Positions 33,114 through 42,404 of a stretch of 64,000 nt of DNA are shown here, in pieces. Location: the NCBI RefSeq assembly GCF_934525195.1, contig NZ_CAKSZA010000001.1, positions 1 through 64,000 on the forward strand. Reading direction: 5' to 3'. Made by a program: the position numbers and the translations under genes. Each line of letters opens with the position of its first letter. The first letter of the stretch is position 1. The stretch comes from an uncultured Eubacterium sp. GTDB taxonomy: Bacteria > Bacillota > Clostridia > Oscillospirales > Acutalibacteraceae. The notes beneath the pieces are model-generated. The model did not search any database. It was not told where the DNA came from and saw only the letters and a list, made by a program, of their open reading frames with translations.

Positions 33114-34784
33114 TTAATTCCCATAATTATTAAGCAATTCCTCCGCTGATTTTAGCAATGATTCGGTAGCATTGATACCACCCATAATTCTTGCAAGTTC
33201 GTTCTTTCTGCCGTCATAATCAAGAACGGTTACATTAGTATATGTCCTATCGTTTTCAACATTCTTTTCAATAAGAAAATGACTGTCGGCAACAGAAGCA
33301 ATCTGTGCGGAATGAGTGACACAGATAACCTGTGTGAATGCACCGAGTTCTTTCAATTTTAAGCCGATTTTTCTGCTCGCCTTACCGCTGACGCCCGTAT
33401 CAATCTCATCAAAAATCAGAGTGTCGATGCTGTCTTTTTGAGCAATAATACTCTTGATGGCAAGCATAATTCTTGAAAGTTCACCGCCCGAAGCGATTTT
33501 TGCAAGAGGCTTTGCCGTTTCACCGACATTGGTTGCAATACGGAATTCAATCTTATCCCAGCCATTAGCCGACAAATTACCCTTTTCGAACGAAGTAGTA
33601 AACTTAATTTTAGGCATATCCAAAAATTCAAGTTGTTTGCAAATTTCGTTTCCGAGCTTTTCAGCCGTCGATTTTCTCAAATCGGTAAGCTTTTGTGCAA
33701 GTGCAACGGTTTGATTAAAAATCTCGTCATACCGAACATTAAGTTTTTCAAGCTCCTCCTCGGAGTTTTCAAACGCTGTTCGTTTTTTTACAGCTTCATC
33801 AAGATAGTATAGCATATCTTGTTCGGTTTCGCCATACTTATTTGAAAAAGTATAGTACAAATCAAGCCGTTCTTCTATTCTGTTAAGTTCTTCGGGTTCA
33901 AATTCAATGCTGTTAATCTTATCAAGCAAGGCATCTTTTACAACCTCTACGCTGTCATTGAGCGCCTCCGCCTTGTCATAAACAGCCTTTATATCGCTGT
34001 CAACATCCGAAACAGAGCCGATTTCCTTAACCGCTGTTGAAAGCAAAGTTGAAATGCCGGAATACTCATCGCTGCCGTTAAACGCCGACAAGGCAGAATT
34101 GAGCGACTGCAAAAGGGTTTGCGAATTCAAAATAATATTTTTGCGTTTTTTGAGTTCGTCCCATTCGCCAACCTTGATTTCGGCATCGGAAAGTTCCTTG
34201 ATTTGATAATCCAAAAGTTCAATCTGTCTGTCTCGTTCATCTGCGTTCAAGGTCAAAGCCTTTAACTGCTTTCTGACCGACAAAAGCTGTCTGAACGACT
34301 GCTTATATTCATCAAGAACACCGTCAAGAGAGCCGTACATATCAACAAATTTATAGTGATAATCGGCATTAAGCAAAGTTTGACTGTCGTGCTGACCATG
34401 GATATTGACAAGAAGATTGCCAACCTCTTTGAGCATCGAAACGGTGCAAACGCTGCCGTTAATTCTACAAGTTGATTTGCCCTGTGCGGAGATTTTTCTT
34501 GAAAGAACAAGAGCACCGTCATCATCACAAGGCAGGTCAAATTCATTAAGTTTTTGTTCAACTTCTTTGTTTATATCTTCAAAATATGCTGTGACAAGAG
34601 CATTTTGGCTACCCGCACGGACAAGTTCTTTTGATGTTCGCTCGCCTAAAATTGCATTGATAGAATCGACTACAATGGATTTACCCGCACCGGTTTCACC
34701 GGTCAGAACATTGAAGCCGTTTGAAAATTCTATTTCTGCCTTTTCGATAACAGCAATATTTTCGATACTCAAAGTTTTAAGCAT
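33114..34784 (-). CDS. recN: DNA repair protein RecN
   Basis: An SMC-like ATPase acting early at double-strand breaks. The 556-residue protein has Walker A GETGAGKS (29-36), a long coiled-coil middle (about 150-360, rich in Glu, Lys and Leu) and the C-terminal ABC signature ASGGELSRIMLAIKS followed by Walker B TLIFDEIDTGVSG. It overlaps argR by 8 bp, the usual argR-recN pairing. In B. subtilis spoIVB and spo0A follow recN; here tyrS does. Confidence 0.96.
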   Translation of the reverse strand: MLKTLSIENIAVIEKAEIEFSNGFNVLTGETGAGKSIVVDSINAILGERTSKELVRAGSQNALVTAYFEDINKEVEQKLNEFDLPCDDDGALVLSRKISAQGKSTCRINGSVCTVSMLKEVGNLLVNIHGQHDSQTLLNADYHYKFVDMYGSLDGVLDEYKQSFRQLLSVRKQLKALTLNADERDRQIELLDYQIKELSDAEIKVGEWDELKKRKNIILNSQTLLQSLNSALSAFNGSDEYSGISTLLSTAVKEIGSVSDVDSDIKAVYDKAEALNDSVEVVKDALLDKINSIEFEPEELNRIEERLDLYYTFSNKYGETEQDMLYYLDEAVKKRTAFENSEEELEKLNVRYDEIFNQTVALAQKLTDLRKSTAEKLGNEICKQLEFLDMPKIKFTTSFEKGNLSANGWDKIEFRIATNVGETAKPLAKIASGGELSRIMLAIKSIIAQKDSIDTLIFDEIDTGVSGKASRKIGLKLKELGAFTQVICVTHSAQIASVADSHFLIEKNVENDRTYTNVTVLDYDGRKNELARIMGGINATESLLKSAEELLNNYGN

Positions 34785-35229
34785 TTAACATAGTCCTCAA
34801 TTTGTCTGTAAACTGTGAAGCAATTTCCTCGCTTCTGCAAAGAATAAAAATAGTATCGTCACCTGCAATAGTGCCGAGGATTTCACCATGGTTCATTGAA
34901 TCAATTGCGGCACAGGCGGCATTTGCCATACCTGAAAAGCATTTGATTACAATAATGTTCATTGCAAAATCAATGCTGATAATTGTTTCATTAAAAATTC
35001 CGCCGACTCTGTGAGCAATATTATCGGCACTTTTTTTGCCTGTTGAATAGACATATCTACCCTTTGATGACAATTCCTTTACAAGTCGAAGTTCCTTTAT
35101 ATCACGGGATATAGTTGCTTGTGTAACTTCAAAACCGAAGCTGTCAAGCATATCTTGAAGTTCCTCTTGGGTTTCAATCTCATTTTGTGTAATAAGCTCT
35201 ATAATTTTTGCCTGTCTTCTTTTTTTCAA
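34777..35229 (-). CDS. argR: Arginine repressor ArgR
   Basis: A 150-residue arginine-sensing regulator. The N-terminal winged helix (about 1-70; KIIELITQNEIETQEELQDML, RDIKELRLVK) binds ARG boxes, and the C-terminal hexamerisation domain ends with GTIAGDDTIFILCRSEE, which carries the arginine-binding aspartates. It overlaps nadK by 4 bp and recN by 8 bp. No ARG box could be identified with confidence in the window. Confidence 0.95.
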   Translation of the reverse strand: MKKRRQAKIIELITQNEIETQEELQDMLDSFGFEVTQATISRDIKELRLVKELSSKGRYVYSTGKKSADNIAHRVGGIFNETIISIDFAMNIIVIKCFSGMANAACAAIDSMNHGEILGTIAGDDTIFILCRSEEIASQFTDKLRTMLNA

Positions 35230-36089
35230 GGTAAAATTCTCCTTTCGAGCAATTTTTTATTGAGAATTTCGTAAAAATTATCGGGTTTAATCTTAATCAG
35301 CTTGGCTGTATAAGATGATTTAGAAATAGTGATTTTTGTTTCCTCATCAATAGGAATGGACTCCTTGCCGTCTATCGAGAGATAAGCATTATTATTCCTA
35401 TCGTTAATCACGGAAATTTCAAGTGTTTTATCGGGTGAAAAAACAATGCTTCGATTGATTAATGAATGCGGGCAAATAGGAGTTGCCACAACGCATGAAT
35501 TATCCGGGCTGACAACAGGTCCGCCTGCTGCCATTGAATATGCGGTTGAGCCTGTCGGAGTTGAAAAAATCATTCCGTCAGCCCTATTATCCGACACAAG
35601 TCTGCCGCCGCACATAACGGAAATATCAATAAGTCTTGCAAGGTCGCCTCTTGAAATAACAGCATCATTAAGGCATTGATATTCGCTTTGCACGCCGTTT
35701 TTATCGGTGACAACCGCACGAATCATCATACGCTCTTCAACCTCGTAATCACCGGTTGAAAGACATTTTAAAAGGGCAAGTTCATCTCTTTCAAGTCCGC
35801 TCATAAAACCGAGTCTGCCTGCGTTTATACCAAGAGTCAGTTTGTCATGCAATGCAGATGATTTTGCAATATTAAGCGTTGTTCCGTCACCGCCGACAGC
35901 AATCATAATATCATTTCTTTTGATAAGTTCTTCCTGGTTGGCAAAAAGAGGCTTTGAAATGTCCTCAATATCCTTGTTGCATTTTGCAATTTCAACCTGA
36001 ATACCGAGTTGAAAAAGGACTGCGACAATTTGGTCGGTCAGTTTGGAAACATCCTTATTATATACATTAGGAAAAATCGCAATTTTCAT
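35226..36089 (-). CDS. nadK: NAD kinase
   Basis: Phosphorylates NAD to NADP. The 287-residue protein has the GGDGT motif (66-70), the NDAVISRGD segment and the GSTAYSMAAGGPVVSP glycine-rich loop, all diagnostic. It lies 8 bp behind the tlyA gene and overlaps argR by 4 bp; a tlyA-nadK-argR-recN order is common in Clostridia. Confidence 0.96.
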   Translation of the reverse strand: MKIAIFPNVYNKDVSKLTDQIVAVLFQLGIQVEIAKCNKDIEDISKPLFANQEELIKRNDIMIAVGGDGTTLNIAKSSALHDKLTLGINAGRLGFMSGLERDELALLKCLSTGDYEVEERMMIRAVVTDKNGVQSEYQCLNDAVISRGDLARLIDISVMCGGRLVSDNRADGMIFSTPTGSTAYSMAAGGPVVSPDNSCVVATPICPHSLINRSIVFSPDKTLEISVINDRNNNAYLSIDGKESIPIDEETKITISKSSYTAKLIKIKPDNFYEILNKKLLERRILP

Positions 36090-36097
36090 TTTCTCAC

Positions 36098-36907
36098 CTA
36101 CTTATCAAGTTCTGTGTGTGACATATTTACAAGTTCTTTAGCATTTACATTTTCTGAAACAATCGGTTGTTCCGTTTTATTAAGATAAATCAAATATTCA
36201 ATATTACCCTCAGGACCTTTAATCGGTGAAAACTGAAGTCCCATAACGCTGAAACCGTTTTCAACGGCAAGATTGATTACATTTTCAACAACCTCAAGAT
36301 GAACGTTTAAATCTCTGACAACACCCTTTTTGCCGACCTTTTCCTTGCCTGCCTCAAACTGCGGTTTGATAAGACAAACAGCTTGTCCGTCCGATGCAAG
36401 AAGTGTGTTCAAATTCGGCAAAATATGTTTAAGAGATATAAACGACACATCAACCGAAGCAAAATCCACTTCATCGGGGATTTGTTCACGCGTTGCATAT
36501 CTGAAATTTGTTCGTTCAAGGTTGACAACTCGTTCGTCGGTGCGAAGTTTCCACGCAAGCTGACCGTAGCCGACATCAACGGAATACACCTTTACTGCAC
36601 CGTTTTGGAGCATACAATCGGTAAAACCGCCTGTTGAAGCACCTACATCCATACAAACCTTGCCGTCAAGAATTATAGGAAATTCCTGCATAGCCTTTTC
36701 GAGTTTCAAACCGCCTCGCGACACATACTGAAGGGTTTTGCCTCTGACTTCAAGCACATCGCCCTCTTTGAGTTCAAAGCCTGCCTTGTCCACCTTTTGA
36801 TTGTTTACATATACTATACCTGCCATAATTATTGCCTTGGCTTTTTCCCTGCTCGGAGCATAGCCTTGCTCAAATACGGCAACATCAAGTCTTGTTTTCT
36901 TTTGCAT
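36098..36907 (-). CDS. tlyA: TlyA family rRNA 2'-O-methyltransferase
   Basis: A 269-residue protein with an N-terminal S4 RNA-binding domain (about 5-65) and an FtsJ-like SAM methyltransferase domain (VCMDVGASTGGFTDCMLQ near 84-101; DVSFISLKHILP; LIKPQFEAGKEKVGKKGVVRD). Relatives methylate ribose in 16S and 23S rRNA; the old name hemolysin A is misleading. It lies 2 bp behind dxs, as in B. subtilis (yqxC). Confidence 0.92.
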   Translation of the reverse strand: MQKKTRLDVAVFEQGYAPSREKAKAIIMAGIVYVNNQKVDKAGFELKEGDVLEVRGKTLQYVSRGGLKLEKAMQEFPIILDGKVCMDVGASTGGFTDCMLQNGAVKVYSVDVGYGQLAWKLRTDERVVNLERTNFRYATREQIPDEVDFASVDVSFISLKHILPNLNTLLASDGQAVCLIKPQFEAGKEKVGKKGVVRDLNVHLEVVENVINLAVENGFSVMGLQFSPIKGPEGNIEYLIYLNKTEQPIVSENVNAKELVNMSHTELDK

Positions 36908-36909
36908 AA

Positions 36910-38745
36910 TTAATCCTGATTTACTATATTGATTATTGACTCCTTGTCGAGTCTGTATTTTTTCAACTGACTTTCAACGCTTGCCTGCTTGATGAATTCA
37001 TCCTCTATGCAGATATGGCGGAATTTTGCCGTTACATCACTTTCTGCAAGCATTGAGCCAAAACATTCGCCTACGCCGCCTGATTTTATGCCTTCTTCAA
37101 AGAAATAAACTGTTTTGACATTTTTCAAAAGTTCAAGCACATTCGGATTGATAGGTTTAATTCTGTTGAGTTTTATTGCAAACGTATTGTCAAGCTCGCC
37201 GAGTGCGTCATAAACATTCAAAAATTCCTTGCCGTAGCCGACAACACATTTTTCTGCATCGATGTCACCAAAAGTGTCAAAATCCGCACGTTCGTATTTG
37301 TAGCCGTCAATAATTTTGCCTTGACCACCTCTCGGATAGCGAATTGCGACAGCGTGATTTTCTCTGTACGCAGCCTGATACATCATTTCGCGAAGTTCGT
37401 CAAATGATGACGGAGCAAGCACCGACAGATTTGGCACGCTCATAAGATAAGCCGTGTCAAAAACGCCCTGATGACTTTCGCCATCCTCACCGACAAAGCC
37501 TGCACGGTCAATGCCGAAAATAACCTTTAAGTCCTGCATTGCAACATCGTGCACAAGTTGGTCATACGACCTTTGAAGAAATGTTGAATACACGGCAAAA
37601 AACGGAATCATACCATTCTTTGCAAGACCCGATGAAAAGGTCACGGCGTGTTCCTCCGCTATACCGACATCAAAAAATCTTTCGGGATACTTATATGAAA
37701 AATCAACAAGTCCCGTGCCGGTGCTCATAGCGGCGGTTATAGCACAAATTCTCCTGTCTTTCTTTGCAAGTTCGCAAAGATAGTTGCCGAAAACAGAAGA
37801 ATAATTTTCGCCTGACGAAAGCGGTTCGCCTGTTTCAATATCAAACTTTCCTATTCCGTGGAACTTTGACGGATTTTTTTCTGCAAACTCATAACCTTTG
37901 CCTTTTAAAGTGTTAACATGAATAAGCACGCTGTTGTTATGCGCTTTTGCAACCGTCAAAACATCAATAAGACTTTCCAAATCGTGACCGTCAATAGGTC
38001 CGTAATATCTAAAGCCCAAATCCTCAAACATTGTTGAATGATAAAGTATTTTCCTGATTTTTGTATTGGTTATAGTAATCAGTCTTTGAACCTGCGCACC
38101 GATTTTCGGCACTCTGGAAAGTGCGTGCTGAATTTTAGATTTAAAAGTAAAATATTTTGGTGAAATGCGGATATGGTTCAAATTCTTTGCCATAGAGCCG
38201 ACATTATCACTTATAGACATATTATTATCATTTAATATAACAATGAGATTGTTATGCTCATTGCCTGCATTATTGAGCGCCTCATAAGCAAGACCGCCTG
38301 TCAGCGCACCGTCACCGATAACCGCAATAACCTTGCCTTTGTCACCGTTAAGAGTCTTTGCCTTTGCAAGACCGATAGCGGCTGAAATCGAGGTTGACGA
38401 ATGTCCTGATGAAAAAATATCGTGATTACTTTCGCAAGGACGGGTAAATCCGCTGATTCCTCCCTCAGTACGCAAGGTGGAAAAGCTGTCCTTTCTGCCC
38501 GTAAGTATCTTATGAGTATAGCACTGATGACCGACATCAAAAACGAATTGGTCACTCGGTGAATTAAAGACCTTGTGCATCGCAACAGTCAATTCAACCG
38601 CACCTAAATTGGAAGCAAGGTGACCTCCGTTTTTTGACACGGTTTCTATCATCAATTCTCTGATTTCATCACACAGTGCGTCAAGCTCGTCAATATTAAG
38701 TTTTTTTATATCTTTTGGAGAATTGACATTCTCAAGATACGACAT
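36910..38745 (-). CDS. dxs: 1-deoxy-D-xylulose-5-phosphate synthase
   Basis: First step of the MEP isoprenoid pathway (pyruvate plus glyceraldehyde 3-phosphate). The 611-residue TPP enzyme has HLASNLGAVELT at the start, DVGHQCYTHKILTGR, the TPP motif GDGALTGGLAYEALNNAG (parts), the DGHD loop and, in the pyrimidine domain, AEEHAVTFSSGLA and DRAGFVGEDG. It sits 30 bp behind ispA, so the pathway entry and the prenyl chain builder are made together. Confidence 0.97.
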   Translation of the reverse strand: MSYLENVNSPKDIKKLNIDELDALCDEIRELMIETVSKNGGHLASNLGAVELTVAMHKVFNSPSDQFVFDVGHQCYTHKILTGRKDSFSTLRTEGGISGFTRPCESNHDIFSSGHSSTSISAAIGLAKAKTLNGDKGKVIAVIGDGALTGGLAYEALNNAGNEHNNLIVILNDNNMSISDNVGSMAKNLNHIRISPKYFTFKSKIQHALSRVPKIGAQVQRLITITNTKIRKILYHSTMFEDLGFRYYGPIDGHDLESLIDVLTVAKAHNNSVLIHVNTLKGKGYEFAEKNPSKFHGIGKFDIETGEPLSSGENYSSVFGNYLCELAKKDRRICAITAAMSTGTGLVDFSYKYPERFFDVGIAEEHAVTFSSGLAKNGMIPFFAVYSTFLQRSYDQLVHDVAMQDLKVIFGIDRAGFVGEDGESHQGVFDTAYLMSVPNLSVLAPSSFDELREMMYQAAYRENHAVAIRYPRGGQGKIIDGYKYERADFDTFGDIDAEKCVVGYGKEFLNVYDALGELDNTFAIKLNRIKPINPNVLELLKNVKTVYFFEEGIKSGGVGECFGSMLAESDVTAKFRHICIEDEFIKQASVESQLKKYRLDKESIINIVNQD

Positions 38746-38775
38746 AAGCTCAACTCTTTTCTATGAGCGAAGTGC

Positions 38776-39663
38776 TCAGTTTTCTCTGGTGGTGAGATAA
38801 TTTGAAAGTGCCACCATAAATTCGTTATTATCAAAGTTCTTTAAAATTTCAACTGCCGAAGCTGTGAGAGTTTCAACATCCTTTTGTGCTTTTTCGGCAC
38901 CTACAAGGGTAACATAGGTTGTTTTGTCATTTTCTGCATCCGAACCTATATGCTTGCCGAGTTTTTGTTCATCCCCGTAAATATCGAGCAAATCATCCTT
39001 GATTTGGAACGCTGTGCCGATGAGATAGGCATATTTTGAAGCAAGTGCTATCTTTTCGTCATCCGCTCCCGCAGCAATACAACCAAGCAAACAAGCAGCG
39101 GAAATAAGTGCACCTGTTTTTAGTTTGTGAACAGTCAGAATTTCTGAAACGGTTGGGTCGCAAGCTTCATATTTCAAATCGATAACCTGACCGCCAATCA
39201 TTCCTCCGACACCTGCATTCTGCGCCAAAAGACTGACAGCAGTCGCATTTTTTGTGTCGTCAAAATCTGCACCTGCGCAAATCTCGAATGCGTGAGTGAG
39301 AAGTGCGTCACCTGCCAAAAGAGCAGTAGCCTCGCCATACATTTTGTGACAAGACGGATTGCCTCTCCTCATATCGTCATCATCCATACACGGCAAATCA
39401 TCATGGATGAGAGAGTATGTGTGTATGTATTCGATTGCACAAGCATACGCCATTGCTTTTTGGACATCTCCGCCGCACATCTTGCAAAATTCAAGAACAA
39501 AAATCGGTCTTAATCTTTTGCCGCCGTTGAGCAAAGAATATCTCATAGCCTTTACAACCTGAGCCTGACCGTCATTTGCCTTTGGCAAGAACTCCACCAA
39601 ATGCTCCGAAACGTCGGTGCTATACTGCTCAAGTTGCTTTTTCAAATCAACAGTAAACATCAT
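38776..39663 (-). CDS. ispA: Polyprenyl synthetase (farnesyl/geranylgeranyl diphosphate synthase)
   Basis: Builds short prenyl diphosphates for undecaprenyl and quinone precursors. The 295-residue enzyme has LLNGGKRLRP, the first aspartate-rich motif with a two-residue insert (Asp88-Asp89 to Asp94, DDLPCMDDDDMRRG) and the second, FQIKDDLLDIYGD. The inserted form of the first motif is usual for bacterial FPP/GGPP synthases. The ATG directly follows the xseB stop (GGAG-TAA-ATG), with the ribosome site inside xseB. Confidence 0.94.
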   Translation of the reverse strand: MMFTVDLKKQLEQYSTDVSEHLVEFLPKANDGQAQVVKAMRYSLLNGGKRLRPIFVLEFCKMCGGDVQKAMAYACAIEYIHTYSLIHDDLPCMDDDDMRRGNPSCHKMYGEATALLAGDALLTHAFEICAGADFDDTKNATAVSLLAQNAGVGGMIGGQVIDLKYEACDPTVSEILTVHKLKTGALISAACLLGCIAAGADDEKIALASKYAYLIGTAFQIKDDLLDIYGDEQKLGKHIGSDAENDKTTYVTLVGAEKAQKDVETLTASAVEILKNFDNNEFMVALSNYLTTREN

Positions 39664-39864
39664 TTACTCCTTATTAATTTCCGTAATTTTAGACTTTGCG
39701 TTTTTGAGTTTTTCGGCACACAACGAAGTGAGTCTTGTACCCTCCTCAAAAAGTCCCAAAGCCTCATCGAGTGAAACCTCGTTTTTTTCTAATATTGAAA
39801 CAATTTCTTCAAGTCGGGAAATTGCCTGTTCGTATGTCATTTCTTTTTTAGTTGCCATCAGCAT
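39664..39864 (-). CDS. xseB: Exodeoxyribonuclease VII small subunit
   Basis: A 66-residue helical protein (TYEQAISRLEEIVSILEKNE, VSLDEALGLFEEGTRL) that binds XseA to form exonuclease VII. Its first codons overlap the end of xseA by 17 bp, and ispA begins at the base after its stop. Confidence 0.95.
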   Translation of the reverse strand: MLMATKKEMTYEQAISRLEEIVSILEKNEVSLDEALGLFEEGTRLTSLCAEKLKNAKSKITEINKE

Positions 39865-41050
39865 TAACCTCTGTTATTGCGGAAACCAATGTTCCGTTCT
39901 TTAGCCTTGTTACAATGCTGTCGCCGACATTGATATTTTTCACATCAGTCAGCACAGCGCCGTCTTTTTCTGTTATAGTGTAGCCTCTGCCGATTACGGC
40001 AAGCGGGCTGAGAGCGTCGAGCATAGCAGAATTTTTTTGCAAATCATATGCTTTACTTTTTAATACATTTTCAAAATGCATCGTAATGGTTTTTTGATAA
40101 TTTTCAATAACCGATGAATGAAAATCAAACAGTTTGTCAACATTGGCAAGTGGTGACTTTTTCATAATATAATCAAGCCTTGCTTCCTCATCCTGAACAA
40201 TACTGTTGATATTTCTTTCAAGCATCATTTCAAGTCCTTGAAGATTGACAAATTCGTTGTTTATATCCGGCACAGCAAGTTCTGCCGCTGCACTCGGAGT
40301 CGGTGCTCGCAAATCCGCAACAAAATCGCAGATGGTAAAATCCGTTTCGTGACCGACAGCGGAAATAATCGGAGTTTTGCAATTATAAACCGCATCGGCT
40401 ACTTCTTCGGTATTGAACGCCCACAAATCTTCGATTGAGCCACCGCCCCTGCCGACAATGATTGTGTCCACGCCGAGATTATCCAAAAAACGAATTGACG
40501 AAGCAATATCCTTCGATGCCAAATCGCCCTGAACAACAGTTGGCACGATAATTATCTCACACAGCGGATAACGGCGAGAGAGGACATTTTTTATATCCTC
40601 GACGGCAGCACCCATATTTGAAGTGGCAACACCGATTTTTTCGGGATATTCGGGAATATGCTTTTTTATATCCTCGTCAAAATATCCTTTTTGTGCAAGT
40701 TTTGCCTTTAGCTGTTCAAAAGCGACAGCTAAATCGCCTGCTCCCTTTGGTTGAATGTCACGAACATACAGTTGATAAACACCGTCACGCTCGTACACTC
40801 CGATTTGACCGAAGCAAACAACATTCATACCGTCTTTAGGAACGAACTTCAATTTATAGTTATCGGTTGCAAACATAACACATTTCAGCTGAGAAGTGCT
40901 ATCCTTCAAAGTAAAATACATATGTCCGCTTTGACGATAATGCTTAAAATTGGAAATTTCGCCCATTACGTAAATGTTTTGAATAGGCGGAATTTCATCA
41001 AACAACGATTTGATATATCTATTAATTTGTGAAACTGTAAGTGTGGTCAT
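39848..41050 (-). CDS. xseA: Exodeoxyribonuclease VII large subunit
   Basis: Catalytic subunit of exonuclease VII, which degrades single-stranded DNA from either end. The 400 residues comprise an N-terminal OB fold (about 1-100; VMGEISNFKHYRQSGHMYFTLKD in part), the catalytic core with GVATSNMGAAVEDI, VGRGGGSIEDLWAFN and SAVGHETDFTICDFVADLRAPTPSAAAEL (parts), and a coiled-coil tail. It shares one base with the upstream TsaD-like stop. Confidence 0.96.
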   Translation of the reverse strand: MTTLTVSQINRYIKSLFDEIPPIQNIYVMGEISNFKHYRQSGHMYFTLKDSTSQLKCVMFATDNYKLKFVPKDGMNVVCFGQIGVYERDGVYQLYVRDIQPKGAGDLAVAFEQLKAKLAQKGYFDEDIKKHIPEYPEKIGVATSNMGAAVEDIKNVLSRRYPLCEIIIVPTVVQGDLASKDIASSIRFLDNLGVDTIIVGRGGGSIEDLWAFNTEEVADAVYNCKTPIISAVGHETDFTICDFVADLRAPTPSAAAELAVPDINNEFVNLQGLEMMLERNINSIVQDEEARLDYIMKKSPLANVDKLFDFHSSVIENYQKTITMHFENVLKSKAYDLQKNSAMLDALSPLAVIGRGYTITEKDGAVLTDVKNINVGDSIVTRLKNGTLVSAITEVNADGN

Positions 41051-41964
41051 TATCTGTTATCTTTCAAATAAGCATAAATAGCAGTGCCTGCCGCATTGTC
41101 GAGAGAAAATTCACTTTCGGCAAAATACGCTTTATATCTTTCGTTGATTATTTTGCGAAGCAAGGAATTTGACGCAACACCGCCTGAAAAGACAACAGGC
41201 AAATCACCGTATTTGCCGACAACACCGCCAAGCATTGACGACACGGTTTCGGCAATGTAAGTAAGCACGAACTTGGCAACATCTTGTGCCGGCTCGCCCT
41301 TGTCAATCATATTTCTTGCTTTATTTTCAACACCGCTCAACGAACAATCGCCGTCAAGCATAGTGGGTTTAATCTTATAATTCTTTTCGCTTTTTTGTGA
41401 AAGAGCATCAAGTTCTTTACCGCACGGAAAAGTCATACCGAGCATTACACCTGTCCTGTCAACAGCCTGTCCTGCTTTTAAATCCGTGCTTTGAGCAACA
41501 ACGGTTGCTTTGATTATTTCTTCATCATCAGGCTCAACAACAAGCGCCTCGGTAGTGCCTCCGCTCAAATGAAACGCAATGAACCTTTGATTGATAAGTT
41601 CAAGCATATTTGCCGAATAAAGTGCAGCAAGGATATGCCCAACCTGATGTGAAGTTTTGTACACAGGCACATCATTCACGCTTGAAAGCACGGTTGCAAC
41701 GTTTTCGCCAACCAAAAAGCACGGCATATAACTGCCTTCTACATTTCGCGGACGTGTGCTGACTCCGACTGCCTTTGGCACATCAAGTTCTAATTCTTTG
41801 CAGAGCCTCGGCATATTGACCGTATGTTGAAAAACGGCATCACTTTGACGAAGTCCCCGTTCTCCCTGCTTGACGGTGAGCACCTGCTTTGCCTGACGAA
41901 CGGTTTTGCCGTCATAGGTTGCAATTGAAGTTGTATAATTGCTTGTGTCAAAGCCGATATACAT
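41050..41964 (-). CDS. TsaD/Kae1-like paralogue (M22 glycoprotease family)
   Basis: A 304-residue ASKHA-fold protein of the family that includes TsaD, the t6A tRNA-modification enzyme. It starts YIGFDTSNYTTSIA, has the metal-binding pair His106-His110 (SHQVGHILAAL), an LSGGTTEALVV loop and FSGGVASNSLLR near the C-terminus. It is shorter than true TsaD (about 335-340 residues), and its region before the histidine pair differs. Many Clostridia carry this second copy near nusB; its reaction is not established. In B. subtilis folD occupies this place. Confidence 0.85.
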   Translation of the reverse strand: MYIGFDTSNYTTSIATYDGKTVRQAKQVLTVKQGERGLRQSDAVFQHTVNMPRLCKELELDVPKAVGVSTRPRNVEGSYMPCFLVGENVATVLSSVNDVPVYKTSHQVGHILAALYSANMLELINQRFIAFHLSGGTTEALVVEPDDEEIIKATVVAQSTDLKAGQAVDRTGVMLGMTFPCGKELDALSQKSEKNYKIKPTMLDGDCSLSGVENKARNMIDKGEPAQDVAKFVLTYIAETVSSMLGGVVGKYGDLPVVFSGGVASNSLLRKIINERYKAYFAESEFSLDNAAGTAIYAYLKDNR

Positions 41965-42347
41965 TACTCTACTCCATTGGCAACAGAGCCGAGAATACCA
42001 TTGATGAATGAATAGTCGCCCTCGCCCGAATACTTCTTTGCAAGCTCGACTGCTTCATTGATTGCAACGCTTGCAGGAACATCGTCAACATACTTGATTT
42101 CGTAAATTGCAAGGCGAAGAATGGCAAGATTTACCTTTGGAAGTCGGTTTGTTTTCCAGCCCTTTGAATAAGCATTGATAACCTCGTCCAATTCCTCGAT
42201 TTTGGAATCCACGCCCTCAAAAAGTTCCTTTGCATATTTGCCGACCTTGGCAACATTTTCCTCATAAATAGCAAGAGTTTCTTCGTTGTTAAAAAGATTT
42301 TGGAACACAAGGCAAAAAGCCTGTTCCCTTTGTTCTGTCCTGTTCAT
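41964..42347 (-). CDS. nusB: Transcription antitermination factor NusB
   Basis: A 127-residue all-helical protein that with NusE binds boxA of rRNA leaders. It starts NRTEQREQAFCLVFQNLFN and ends with the conserved VAINEAVELAKKYSGEGDYSFINGILG (parts). It follows the asp23-like gene (a yqhY-nusB pair as in B. subtilis), with a terminator in the 57-bp gap, and its stop shares one base with the next start. Confidence 0.96.
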   Translation of the reverse strand: MNRTEQREQAFCLVFQNLFNNEETLAIYEENVAKVGKYAKELFEGVDSKIEELDEVINAYSKGWKTNRLPKVNLAILRLAIYEIKYVDDVPASVAINEAVELAKKYSGEGDYSFINGILGSVANGVE

Positions 42348-42359
42348 ATATTCTCCTAT

Positions 42360-42398
42360 AAAAAAGCCGACTCATATAACAACAGTATTGAGTCGGCA
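42360..42398 (-). terminator. Terminator between asp23-like gene and nusB
   Basis: A perfect 9-bp stem (GCCGACTCA, 42366-42374, with TGAGTCGGC, 42389-42397) is followed by a run of U on the minus strand, and the nusB ribosome site (TAGGAG) comes right after. Partial read-through must feed nusB unless an unseen promoter does. Confidence 0.8.
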
Positions 42399-42404
42399 GT
42401 TTAA

